Shown here one piece after another: positions 32,232 to 42,404 of a DNA stretch of 64,000 bases; positions within the stretch are counted from its first letter, which is position 1, and each line of letters opens with the position of its first letter. This DNA is from Cordylochernes scorpioides. Taxonomy: Eukaryota; Arthropoda; Arachnida; Pseudoscorpiones; Chernetidae. A model generated the notes under the pieces. It had not been told where the DNA came from, ran no database searches, and saw only the letters and a list, made by a program, of their open reading frames with translations. The position numbers were made by a program, and so were the translations under genes. The DNA lies in contig CP092868.1 in assembly GCA_030710605.1 (NCBI GenBank), positions 30,693,363 through 30,757,362 on the forward strand. The letters run 5' to 3'.

Positions 32232-33290
32232 ATTGGTAGAGATGCTAGTTTCGACCCAGTTGTCCTGAATCCCAACATCGACATCCCCAAGTATGATGGA
32301 ACGGAAGACCCTCGCCCATGGATTGAATCTCTTGAAGAAATTGGCTTCTTGTACCATTGGGCAGACTACATTATCTCTCGTTATGCCGCCATGAACATGA
32401 CGGGAAGCGCTAAAACCTGGTTGAATTTACACAAAGCTAGTTTCACGAGCTGGGAAAATATTAAAATCCGCCTCATTCAGGATTTTTCTTTGGACGCGAA
32501 TAAAGAAGAACTTAGAATGAAGCTCAACAGAATGCAACACTGGAATGAACCAGCAATCAGGTTCGCGGAAGACATTCTAGTGTTGTGCAACAAGGTTGAC
32601 CCCGCAATGGAAGAAGAAACAAAAATTGAACATGTTATTGGAGGACTGAAAAAAGAGTACTCATTCGCGCTCTACCTGAACCCTCCTAAAACGACCGATG
32701 ACCTTCTTGTCGTGTGCAAGAAAATGGATTCTTTTGAAAAGAAGTATCGGGAACGTGTGGAGAAATCCAGAAACCTATATAACGGTCCACGCTATTCTAG
32801 ACCCCAACAACAATCGAGGTACGTGCCGCCGACTGCCGCACGAAACTACCAGACCACTTCCAGGCCCCAAGCCCCTGTTTCCAATAATTACAAGAACGAC
32901 TCCCCTCCTACCCCCAGACAGTATCGAAACAACTTTCCCCAGCCCTCTACCCCTAGACGTCCTTATAATCCTAACTTTGTGCAGAAACCAAACCTTCAGA
33001 GAAACACTTACAATAAAAGCCAAGAAGTGAGCAAAAATAGGACGGAAGATGGAAGACCAATCTGCTTTAAATGTAACAAGCCAGGGCACGTGGCCCGTTA
33101 TTGTAGGGTCAAGTTTATAAGAATCCTAGAAGAGGATCCAGCAGATACCCAAGAGAAGGTCGAAGAAAAATGCCAAATGAATGAAATATCAGAGAAATCA
33201 GGACCTCGGCTTTATGCTGATGTATGTCATAGCACACAGACAAATATTCCTACCCGGAATAGATATTCCGTGTTGGAAGATTTAAACTAA
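32142..33290 (+). CDS. Gypsy-3 Gag
   Basis: 382 residues. The first 30 codons lie inside the 5' LTR and the frame then runs through the primer-binding position. A capsid-like region follows from about residue 45 to 205, then an Asn/Pro/Arg-rich stretch and one zinc knuckle CFKCNKPGHVARYC (CX2CX4HX4C) near 33061-33102. It forms the virus-like particle and binds RNA in this family. The start is supported by the identical ATG in the 3' LTR and the absence of a downstream ATG before conserved sequence. It ends with GAT TTA AAC TAA, which contains a -1 frameshift site. The frame is intact. Confidence 0.93.
   Translation: MVETRSGKMQDPAQERIKAEESAKPQPGATIGRDASFDPVVLNPNIDIPKYDGTEDPRPWIESLEEIGFLYHWADYIISRYAAMNMTGSAKTWLNLHKASFTSWENIKIRLIQDFSLDANKEELRMKLNRMQHWNEPAIRFAEDILVLCNKVDPAMEEETKIEHVIGGLKKEYSFALYLNPPKTTDDLLVVCKKMDSFEKKYRERVEKSRNLYNGPRYSRPQQQSRYVPPTAARNYQTTSRPQAPVSNNYKNDSPPTPRQYRNNFPQPSTPRRPYNPNFVQKPNLQRNTYNKSQEVSKNRTEDGRPICFKCNKPGHVARYCRVKFIRILEEDPADTQEKVEEKCQMNEISEKSGPRLYADVCHSTQTNIPTRNRYSVLEDLN
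33281..33287 (+). promoter_or_regulatory. -1 ribosomal frameshift site TTTAAAC
   Basis: The heptamer fits X_XXY_YYZ in the Gag register (T TTA AAC) and directly precedes the Gag stop TAA at 33288-33290. Slipping back one base enters the Pol frame, which is open from 33263 and continues without stop to 36754. I could not define a downstream pseudoknot by eye. Confidence 0.85.
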
Positions 33291-33346
33291 GCGTCGCGCC
33301 TGAATCTGTCAATCAAAGCAAGTCGACCATAAACGGAATCAAGAAG

Positions 33347-36300
33347 TTGGACCCTAAATACAAATTAAAAATTAATGTGGACAAGATAGGGACTTTTGAA
33401 GCTTTGGTTGATACAGGTGCTGACCTCTCAGTGGTCGACCTCAGAACGGCCCTCGATACAGGCCATGGTATAAGTAAACTCGCAAAGATTTGTGCAGGAC
33501 CCGATGGAAAAAAATTGGACATGGTAGGAAGTATATTTTTAAATATAAAAATTGATGACGAAACATTATCACACAACTTTGTGATATTGAAAACGCATTT
33601 ACGGACATTAATTCTTGGGAGAGATTTCCTTAAGAAAATGAACGCAAAAATAGATTGTAAGCAAGAAACTATAAAATATGATTTGACGAATAATCATGAC
33701 GAAATCAATTTTGAAAGGTTGAAAATAAAGAGTGCCAAGGATTCCATTGTACCGGAATGTTCCATGAAATTGATCAAGGCATTGGTAGAAACAGAGGATG
33801 GAGAATATATTATCGAAGAGAGCAGCAAAATGTTTCAAACAAATGGACTTCGTCTAGCAAGAAGCTTGATCAATGTTATAAATAGGGAAACACACATCTG
33901 GATAACTAATCCGTATCCTCGACCGTTAAAAATAATGAAAAACCAAACATTGGCTTTTGGAAGTAGTCCAGCGAAAATAAATGTGAGTCGAGAAAGAGAG
34001 GTAGAAAAGAACGAAGAACCTAGATTACAAATAAACGAAAATCTTTCACCAAAGGAACAGAAGGAGTTAAAACAAGTTTTAGAAAGGTATGGAGATCTTT
34101 TTTCATCGAGATTAGGGAGAACCAATTTGGCAAAACATCGGATAGACACAGAAGACGCGAAGCCAATTAAACACAAGCCTTACCGGGTAAGTGCTAAAGA
34201 ACGAGATATTATAAAAGAGCAAATTGACGAGATGCTTACAGAAGGCATAATTAGGCCATCTTCTAGCCCCTGGTCTTTTCCAGTAATATTGGTCAAGAAG
34301 CGAGATGGTAAATACAGATTTTGTGTGGACTACAGAAAACTGAATAATGTCACAGTAAAAGATGTCTATCCGATCCCTAGAATAGACGAAGTTATGGATA
34401 CTCTCCAAGGATCTACACACTTCTCAGCAATAGACCTCAGATCTGGATATTGGCAAGTTGAAGTCGAAGAAAGAGACAAAGAGAAAACAGCTTTCACTAC
34501 AGCGCATGGATTATATGAATTCAACGTGATGCCTTTTGGACTTTGTAACGCGCCTGCTACCTTTGAGAGAAATATGGAGAATATGCTTGGAAATCTGAGA
34601 TGGCAAATTTGTTTGTGTTATCTGGATGATGTTATCATATATAGCCCGGATTTTCCAACGCACCTCAAAAGACTTGAAGCTGTTTTTAGATGTTTTCGTG
34701 AATCTAATTTAAGGTTAAACGACAAAAAATGCCGATTTGCTTTTGAAGAATTGGAGATTCTCGGCTATATAACGAGCAAACATGGGATAAAACCCGCGGA
34801 ACATAACATCAAAGCTGTCAGAAATTTTCCTCGGCCCAAAAAGGTCAAAGAAGTACAATCCTTTTTGGGAATGTGTTCATATTATAGAAAATTTATCAAA
34901 GACTTTTCAAAAATTGCCGACCCTTTGACCAACCTTATAAAAAAAAGTGTATCATTTACCTGGACAGAAAGACAAGAGGAAGCGTTTCAAACCCTAAAAA
35001 CAGCACTATTAAGTCCACCAATTTTAGGTCACTTCAATCCAAATGCACCTACTTATGTTCATACTGATGCGTCCAACATCGGCATAGGTGCAACACTTGT
35101 CCAAGACATCGGTGGTGAAGAGAAGGTGATCTCATATTTGAGTCGTACCCTAAGTAAAGCGGAGCAAAATTATTCAACCACTGAAAAAGAATGTCTTGCC
35201 GTTGTCTGGTCAATGTCAAAATTACGACCCTACCTTTATGGAAGACACTTTAAAATAGTAACAGACCATCACGCCTTATGCTGGCTCAAAAACTTGAAGG
35301 ATCCAACAGGTCGATTGGCAAGATGGGCATTGAAAATTCAAGAATATGACTTCGATATAATACATAAATCGGGAAAGAAGCATCTGGACGCCGATGGCTT
35401 ATCTAGGGGGCCCTTACCAGAAACTGATTGGGATGAGGATTTTGAAAGGCTATTTTTAAATCAAATAACAGACGAAGAGGATAAATTTATCGAAAGTGTT
35501 AAGAAAAACCTTAATGGAAGCAGGCGATCAATTGCGCAAAACTTTAAAGAAGAAGATGGATGCCTCTTTAAGAAAAACCCGAACCCTGAAGGCAGGGCGT
35601 GGTTGCTTGTGGTTCCAGAGAATAAAAAGAGAGAAATTATGAAAGAATATCACAATCATATGTCGAATGGCCATCTGGGCGTCGCCAGAACCATGTACCG
35701 AATAAAGAGTAAATACTTTTGGCCATCCATGCTAAAGGATGTCTCAGAATTCGTTAAGACGTGTCACCTTTGCCAAAGTAGGAAAGGCTCAAACCAATTA
35801 CCTTCTGGACTACTACAGCCCATCCCCCCAGCCAACTTTCCTTTCGAAAGAATTGGAATTGACTTTGTTGGTCCACTACCATCTACGAAAAACAGGAAAA
35901 AATGGATAATCGTGCTGACGGACTACTACACTAGATATGCAGAAACAAGAGCAGTCTCGGAAGCAACAGTGAAAGAAGTTTCTAAATTTCTAGTAGAGGA
36001 TATTTTTCTTCGGCACGGAGCCCCACAATATCTTATTAGTGACAGAGGCTCTCAATTTACCAGTAATTTAATGAAAGAGGTGATGAAAACGTGCAAGATT
36101 AAACATTGCTTCACAACGAGCTATCATCCCCAGACTAATGGATTGACAGAGCGGTTAAATAGAACATTGATCAATATGCTCAGTATGTATGTGAACACTG
36201 ATCAGAAAAATTGGGACGAGATACTCCCATTCATCACTCACGCTTACAATACTACAATTCAGGAAACCACAGGATATTCTCCCTTTTTCCTGATGTTTGG

Positions 36301-36754
36301 AAGAGAACCCACGTCTCTTTTGGACGACAGGAATATCTCGGTGGACATTGACAAAGATGATTATGATGAATACATAAAACATCACTTAGACAAAATAAAC
36401 AGAACAAGAAAATTAGTTATTGACAACACAATAAAGACTCAAGAAAGAATGAAAAAGAACTATGACAAGAAACACATGGAAAGAAGCTACGAACCAGGAG
36501 AATTAGTAGCAGTTTGGACACCAATTAGGAAAATAGGAAAGTGTGAGAAACTACTGAGAAAATATTTTGGCCCATATAGAATATTAAAGAAGCTGTCTAA
36601 CGTAAATTACTTAATTGAGCCAAAAGATAATCCTGGCCAAGACCCATTGATTGTCCATGTCTCAAGACTCAAACCCTATTTTGAGAGAATTGATGAGGTA
36701 ACTCACGAGGACGTGACGACCTCTGGAGAGGGGGAAGTGTTACATCATGATTAA
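33347..36754 (+). CDS. Gypsy-3 Pol, intact
   Basis: Pol is 1135 residues from the first Met, but the natural product probably starts at the frameshift (33281), about 20 codons earlier. Domains in order are retropepsin (DTGADLS, D22 from this Met), reverse transcriptase (YLDD, Y425), RNase H (HTDASNIGIG) and integrase. The integrase has an HHCC finger, D839, D899, E935 (35 residues between the last two) and a GPY/F end (RKYFGPYRI). No stop or missing catalytic residue was found. There is no env frame. Together with near-identical LTRs this looks like a recently active copy. Confidence 0.95.
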   Translation: MDPKYKLKINVDKIGTFEALVDTGADLSVVDLRTALDTGHGISKLAKICAGPDGKKLDMVGSIFLNIKIDDETLSHNFVILKTHLRTLILGRDFLKKMNAKIDCKQETIKYDLTNNHDEINFERLKIKSAKDSIVPECSMKLIKALVETEDGEYIIEESSKMFQTNGLRLARSLINVINRETHIWITNPYPRPLKIMKNQTLAFGSSPAKINVSREREVEKNEEPRLQINENLSPKEQKELKQVLERYGDLFSSRLGRTNLAKHRIDTEDAKPIKHKPYRVSAKERDIIKEQIDEMLTEGIIRPSSSPWSFPVILVKKRDGKYRFCVDYRKLNNVTVKDVYPIPRIDEVMDTLQGSTHFSAIDLRSGYWQVEVEERDKEKTAFTTAHGLYEFNVMPFGLCNAPATFERNMENMLGNLRWQICLCYLDDVIIYSPDFPTHLKRLEAVFRCFRESNLRLNDKKCRFAFEELEILGYITSKHGIKPAEHNIKAVRNFPRPKKVKEVQSFLGMCSYYRKFIKDFSKIADPLTNLIKKSVSFTWTERQEEAFQTLKTALLSPPILGHFNPNAPTYVHTDASNIGIGATLVQDIGGEEKVISYLSRTLSKAEQNYSTTEKECLAVVWSMSKLRPYLYGRHFKIVTDHHALCWLKNLKDPTGRLARWALKIQEYDFDIIHKSGKKHLDADGLSRGPLPETDWDEDFERLFLNQITDEEDKFIESVKKNLNGSRRSIAQNFKEEDGCLFKKNPNPEGRAWLLVVPENKKREIMKEYHNHMSNGHLGVARTMYRIKSKYFWPSMLKDVSEFVKTCHLCQSRKGSNQLPSGLLQPIPPANFPFERIGIDFVGPLPSTKNRKKWIIVLTDYYTRYAETRAVSEATVKEVSKFLVEDIFLRHGAPQYLISDRGSQFTSNLMKEVMKTCKIKHCFTTSYHPQTNGLTERLNRTLINMLSMYVNTDQKNWDEILPFITHAYNTTIQETTGYSPFFLMFGREPTSLLDDRNISVDIDKDDYDEYIKHHLDKINRTRKLVIDNTIKTQERMKKNYDKKHMERSYEPGELVAVWTPIRKIGKCEKLLRKYFGPYRILKKLSNVNYLIEPKDNPGQDPLIVHVSRLKPYFERIDEVTHEDVTTSGEGEVLHHD
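36726..36737 (+). other. Gypsy-3 polypurine tract
   Basis: GGAGAGGGGGAAG-type purine run directly before the 3' LTR, inside the last Pol codons. It is the expected plus-strand primer. Confidence 0.8.
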
Positions 36755-37062
36755 TGGCGTATTTATTATATTATTTTTAATATATTTGAAATTTAAATTA
36801 TATACTTATTTATTTTTATATTCTATGATATTTATTTAAAACAGATTATCATCATTTGTATTTAGGTACACTGTGACTTCACTGCTCTCTTTGATGTGAG
36901 AAAATAAATAAAGTATTCTGGAGGCTACTCAAAGTAGACTTATCTCATTATTCCCTTATATAAATTTGTAGGATGGTTGAAACACGCTCTGGTAAGATGC
37001 AAGACCCAGCACAGGAGAGAATCAAGGCTGAAGAGTCTGCCAAGCCGCAGCCTGGTGCAACA
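36738..37062 (+). repeat. Gypsy-3 3' LTR
   Basis: 325 bp, nearly identical to 31907-32231. The gag ATG and first 30 codons are repeated here. (AT)n lies on both outer sides, in keeping with an ATAT-type duplication. Confidence 0.95.
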
Positions 37063-37280
37063 ATATATATATATGTGTAAGATTAAATTTGATTTGAGAC
37101 CAATATTTAATAAAGTTCCTAATATATAAAATTTAAAAATTGCTTCAAAATTTTCCATTATTTATAGAAAAAAAAATCCACATTTATTTTATTTGACATA
37201 TCGGACGCGATATCCCAGCTCGGGATACTTGCGCCTAAATACATTTTAGTAGATTATATACAATTCATTTTATACAATTT

Positions 37281-37565
37281 AATAACCGGACTAAAAACAT
37301 AATTAAAACTTAAACGATGGCACTCTAAAACAGAAGAGAAAATCCAAAATGGATTATTTTATCAACCTATATACAACTCAATAACCGACTAAAAACACAA
37401 TTAAAACTGAAACGATGGTTTTCTCAAACAGAAGAGAAAATCCAAAATAAATTATTTTAGCAACCTATATACAATTCAGTATATACAACACAATAACCGG
37501 TTAAAAACACAATTAAAACTGAAACTATGGTGTTCTTAAACAGAAGAGAAAATCCAAAATGAACT
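37281..37565 (-). repeat. LINE-B 3' tandem units
   Basis: Three units start at about 37281, 37380 and 37492 (spacing 99 and 112 bp), each with AATAACCG...AACAGAAGAGAAAATCCAAAAT. The ORF2 stop lies in the third, so the end of the coding region has been duplicated into the 3' UTR. Confidence 0.8.
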
Positions 37566-40500
37566 TACAAAAATTATTGAATTTTACATAAGTGTCTTTG
37601 TTATATACAAATTCGCAAACCTCTTCGATGGGATAAAAATGATTACTTCTGTAGCTGTGGAATATCGGACATTCCATCAATAAATGCATTGAGTCTTGGT
37701 TTTCTTTTCCACAGAAACAGCTAGGATCATCCGTTGCCCCGATTTTCGACAGAAATTCTCCAAAATTACCATGACCCGTGACGAACTGTGAGTTATAAAA
37801 ATTCGGACGAAAATAAAAAGGAATTCCAAATGGGAAAAATTTTCTGAATGTTTCATTAGTGTTAGCTATTGTTTCAGCCATTCTTGATTCTATGTAGTTA
37901 TGAATTATAGTCGGGGCATGCGGTCTGAATACATTAATTTCTTCTTTTGATAAATTGGCCAAATCGTATTTTATTATCAACGATTCTATTTGATCTGTGA
38001 GAATAGGTATTTTTGCCAAACTATGAATACAATTTGATGAGGTCGTTTTATAGGCTCTCACTACCCAAAGAAGAATCTGATATTGCTGAGAGTTTAATCT
38101 TTGCTTACTTCTTTTATTAATAAATTTATACCATATTTCAGATCCATAGGTTAGTATTGGCCTGAAAAGAGTTTTATATAAAATTAATCTTTTTTTAGCA
38201 TCCAATCCCCACATCTTCCCACAGAGCGAAAACAAAAGATTTTTCATACGGTTGATTTTACAAAGAATATCATTAATGTGGGGTGTGAAGTTAATTTTTG
38301 ACTTAATTCTGTGATTAGAAAATTTTATACCTAAAATATTTACCTCTTCCACTGGTTTTATTATGAAATTTGGAGTTCCCATTGGAATATTTTGTTTGCC
38401 GTGCATATGTATTAAGCCGGTTTTCTCCGGGCTTAGCTTTAGCTTATTTCTTGTACACCATTGTATTACATAATTTAAAGTTCTTTCTGTTTCATTTTTT
38501 AACCCTTCTATGGTCTTGTGCCAGCAAACAATCGAAACATCATCCGCATAACAGATTATTTCAGAATTTGGGGATGCGAAGTTGATCAACAAATCATTCA
38601 GGACTATATTCCACAATAAAGGTGATAATGGTCCGCCTTGAGGACATCCCTTTGATAAATATTTCGAAATTGTTGTATTCGAGAAGGTGAGACTTGTTTT
38701 TCTTCTCCGATTTAAAAATGATTGGATAATTTTTATAAGAACTGCTGGGACGTGGTCTTCGTCCATTCTTTTTATTAAGGCAGGCCACCACGCATTATCA
38801 AATGCACCACTTATATCAATGGCAATCAATGCAACCAATTCGTTTTGTTTGTGTTTCAGTATGGTCTCGGTTATTTTGTCCAATGCCGTTATTGTAGATT
38901 TTCTTTTCGTAAATCCATGTTGTCTATGGCTCAGTAAGTTATTATGATTATAATAATTGAGTATTTTATTTTTAATGATCGTTTCAAATATTTTTGAGAA
39001 ATTTGATGTTAGTGAAATTGGGCGATAGCTATTAATTGCTTCGTAGTCAGCTTTTTGCGGTTTCGTAATAATTTTTAATACCGAATGTTTCCAGCTTTCA
39101 GGATAGTAATCAGCACCAGACACTCATTAAAGAGTTTGACTAAACTGGGTAGGATTGATAATAATGAGTGCTTAATCATATAATTACTCACGTTATCTGG
39201 ACCAGGAGCCTTTCTGATATTAAGATTCGAACACAAATCCTTTATTTCCTTTTCAGTAATAAAAATGATTTCCCTGTTGGTAAAACTTGGGATGTGATTT
39301 CTAATTAAAGTGTGTTCTTCATTGTCCAACCGCACATCATCATCAGGAAAAAATGCTGTTAGCATTTCCTTCATCTTTTGCTCTCTCATGCATTCTGCAG
39401 TTTTATTCAGTAATGGTATGCCCACTTGAATATCGGCCGATCTTAACCGTTTAAAAATCCTGTATGCATTCCCGAAAGCATTCGTAGACTCATTTTCTTC
39501 AATAAATATTTTCCACGACGTCTTTTTTGCTCTATTGATGGCTCTTAAGTATTTATTTCTTGCCGCTCTGTAAATACTCGGATTCAGGTTACCCCCTCTA
39601 TAATACAAATTCCTGAGATAATGTAAATGTTCTTTTAATTGTTGAAGCTCTTTATTTCACCAATTTTTGGAAGTAGTCGTGTTTATAGAGGTGTGATGCT
39701 TGACGTCGAGAGAAGAGTATGCAGCTTCAATTACTAAATTTGTCAATTTGTTTACCACATTATCAATATCTTCACAATTGACAATGTGCTTAGAAGCTGA
39801 ATTTAAATCCAGTAAATCCGAAGGCGAAATACTCTCAGCAAATTTGGTCCAATTCGCCGATTTTTCTCTGAATTTCCATGTCGATGTCTGTCTATTATTG
39901 TTTGCCAAGTTTATCATATTGAAGATATCAAAAAGTATTGCCAAATGGTCTGAGGTAACAGAAAGTGCTGAGGTTCTCCAGTTATGTATAAGACCAATGG
40001 AATGTTTATTAGAAATTGTCAAGTCGATTATGCTAGCATTTCTGCAAGTTGGGATTTTAAGATTATGAACAAATAGATTCTGCTCCTCGATAATAGACTT
40101 TAGAATGTATCCGTTTTTATTTGTCGTTGAATCGAACCAGAGTGGATGTCTTGAATTGAAATCTCCACAAAGGATAATTGGGAGTTGACCAAAGGCCTCA
40201 AGTATTTCTGAGATGAATTGGATATGAAATGCAGCCATTGAGTTTGGGTGTATATAGATATTGGCAATAACTATTCTTTTCCCGTTGAAATAGAGAGAGA
40301 TCGCTGTACAGAAGGAATTTGTAAACCTGTTAATTTTCTCATATATTATGTTGCGGTTCAAAATAATAGTAGCAGTATAAATTTGCCTATCTGTGCTAGA
40401 ATATACTATTCGTGAATTCTTGCCAAATTTCACTGTATCATTGCACATGTATGGTTCTTGTAGAAATATGATGTCAGGAAGATCGTCTGCGATTGTCACA

Positions 40501-40571
40501 CCTAACTCACTAGTTGCCATCATACTTTTCCTTGCATTAAATTGTATACATCTGATATTGTTATCATTCAT
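37525..40571 (-). pseudogene. LINE-B ORF2 (APE endonuclease and reverse transcriptase)
   Basis: Starts MNDNNIRCIQFNARKS with an AP-like endonuclease (FLQEPY, ANIYIHPNS, LCGDFNSRHPLW, SDHLAI). The reverse transcriptase has GCPQGGPLSPLLW and YADD. The C-terminal cluster is CFCGKENQDSMHLLMEC. Lesions are an in-frame TGA at 39657-39659, where the sequence KNW-stop-NKEL suggests a lost Trp codon, and a frameshift at about 39105-39120 just before SGADYYPESWK. The start codon overlaps the ORF1 stop (ATGAATGA), so reinitiation after ORF1 is likely. Confidence 0.92.
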
Positions 40572-41658
40572 CTGAATGGTATTGAGTTCTTTGTATTACT
40601 ATTTCCATCTGGGTTTTGTACAGGGGACATTCGCTGGAGTTCGCCTTGTGATCAAGAGACCTTCCATTCTTGTACCTCGGGTGTTTAGCGCAGTTGAAAC
40701 ATTTTTGTTTACGCGAACACTCATGATTTCCCGCCGCGCCGCATATTAGGCAAATCTTTTCATGGGAGCATTCGCTGATTTTATGTCTTGGATTAAACTC
40801 AAAACATTTCTGGCACTGCCTAACTAATACTTTGTCGTGTATATGGCATCTCTCACAGTCGGTATAGATAAAATTACCCTTCTTCCTTAAGGTTTGATAC
40901 ACTCGTGGAGAAACTCGCAGCACTACATTGTGGTGAGAGGTATTGGATTTCATGGGGAACAGCACTCGGATTTCATTCTCTAGTCCACTCAAATCAGGAT
41001 TCATGGTACATATGATTGGTATTAAATTATTAACTTCCGTTAATTTACTGACATTTTTTATAATAATTGTTGGGTCTCTAGGTTGCGGGGTAAAAATTTT
41101 ACTATTTGCTTTCAATTCCGCCGCCATGCTCAGTTCCTTTAACAAGTGTTTAGCCTCTTCGTCGCTAGGAGTTTTTATTACTACTGCATTTTTGGTGTTA
41201 ATAATTTTATTAATTCGTATCCCACTACCGTTTTCTCGTAACTTTTTTATATTAGTTGAAATTGCCTGAGCTATGTTGTTAATAGGCTCATTATTTAGAG
41301 GAACTGCGAGCAGTGTAGCTTCAGTGTTTAAGGTCCGTTGTCTTTCCTCAATAAATTTCTGTGTATGATCTCTCTGTGTAACTTGGGCATAAGATAATCC
41401 TTTCGAGGAGATCACGCTTCGAATATCACCGAGCTTCTCTTCCACTATGTTGCCGACGGTTTCCTTCATCTGTGCCAAAAGGTTCTCGTTATCCGATTCA
41501 ACCATAGAAGAAATTCCATCTTTCGTTTGTTTTAACATAGTCGAAAGATATGATAAATCATTTTTAGTCAAATTTTTTTGATTTTGTTGAAATTTATTCT
41601 CAAAGTATGCAAAAATTTCATCCAGTTTCAAATTTAGTAACCTAACCATAGAATTCAT
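40564..41658 (-). CDS. LINE-B ORF1, Gag-like nucleic-acid chaperone
   Basis: 364 residues, intact. An N-terminal region with heptad-like Leu/Ile is followed by an RNA-binding region (about 110-290). The zinc-knuckle block at the C-terminus has CQKCFEFNPRHKISEC, CLICGAAGNHEC and CFNC-type clusters. This is the PRE_C2HC/CCHC layout of Jockey- and I-clade ORF1 proteins, which coat the element RNA. Confidence 0.9.
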   Translation of the reverse strand: MNSMVRLLNLKLDEIFAYFENKFQQNQKNLTKNDLSYLSTMLKQTKDGISSMVESDNENLLAQMKETVGNIVEEKLGDIRSVISSKGLSYAQVTQRDHTQKFIEERQRTLNTEATLLAVPLNNEPINNIAQAISTNIKKLRENGSGIRINKIINTKNAVVIKTPSDEEAKHLLKELSMAAELKANSKIFTPQPRDPTIIIKNVSKLTEVNNLIPIICTMNPDLSGLENEIRVLFPMKSNTSHHNVVLRVSPRVYQTLRKKGNFIYTDCERCHIHDKVLVRQCQKCFEFNPRHKISECSHEKICLICGAAGNHECSRKQKCFNCAKHPRYKNGRSLDHKANSSECPLYKTQMEIVIQRTQYHSDE

Positions 41659-41800
41659 ATTTAATCAAAAGAGAAACAATTCGAACTATATAAAAAAAAG
41701 CAAGGTAAAATTAAATAGCAAAACTATAAACCGATTTAAAACATTTCAATATAAGCATTTAGAAAAATAAATTAAGAAATTTAGGCAGTGTTTACCGAAA

Positions 41801-42404
41801 CTTGCGGAGCGAGATGACGCACGTCCAGCCAGATCGGCCACCTAGCGGCAATTTTTTAAGCTTGAAAGCCAAATAAGAATTAAGAACGAGAAATTCTGGT
41901 CCATTCTAGCTTTGTCTTAAATCGAGAACCCTTGTATTTTGGTTCTATCAGAATACTATCATATCTGTCTTTAAAATATTCACTCCTCCACATACAGACT
42001 TTATTTTTATACTTTCAATAATATACATCTAACCTAAATAAGATGCTCAAAAATAAGGAAAAAATATAAGAAACCTTTCTAATTTAATCCATTTTTCTGG
42101 CCCTTTGTTAAAAAGCTTTATACAAATTCTATTTTAAAAACCTATTTTTCAACAAAAATAAAATGTTGGATCTATAAATATATACACAAGTAAATAAATA
42201 AAATCATAAAATCGATATTTATTTATGGTGCATTTTAGCATTTTTTAGTTATATTTAAATAAGATCAATAAGAAAACTCCAGGGCTAAGTTTCTTTAACT
42301 ATTTTTATTTTTCTAGATTTCGGGGGTAAAATTTTTAGTTAAAAAGGAATTAGTATTTCATATTAATTTTGATGGTTTACTAAATACATGACATTCTCTA
42401 TATA
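41801..42404. other. Non-coding AT-rich stretch
   Basis: No gene or repeat was recognised beyond the possible LINE-B 5' UTR edge. Confidence 0.55.

Larger units (their letters stand above)
37181..41800 (-). mobile_element. LINE-B, near full-length Jockey/I-type element
   Basis: Reads leftward: 5' UTR (up to about 41800), ORF1 (41658-40564), ORF2 (40571-37525), then a 3' UTR with three tandem units and a hairpin TATCCC/GGGATA (37211-37227), ending in A/T-rich repeats near 37181. It belongs to the same family as LINE-A. ORF2 has one nonsense mutation and one frameshift, so the copy is inactive. The exact 5' end is not defined. Confidence 0.9.

Noticed and set aside
32234..32254. Gypsy-3 primer site as sense tRNA D-arm (TTGGTAGAG)
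   Set aside because: The similarity is to the tRNA strand itself and not its complement, so it cannot serve as a primer-binding site for it.
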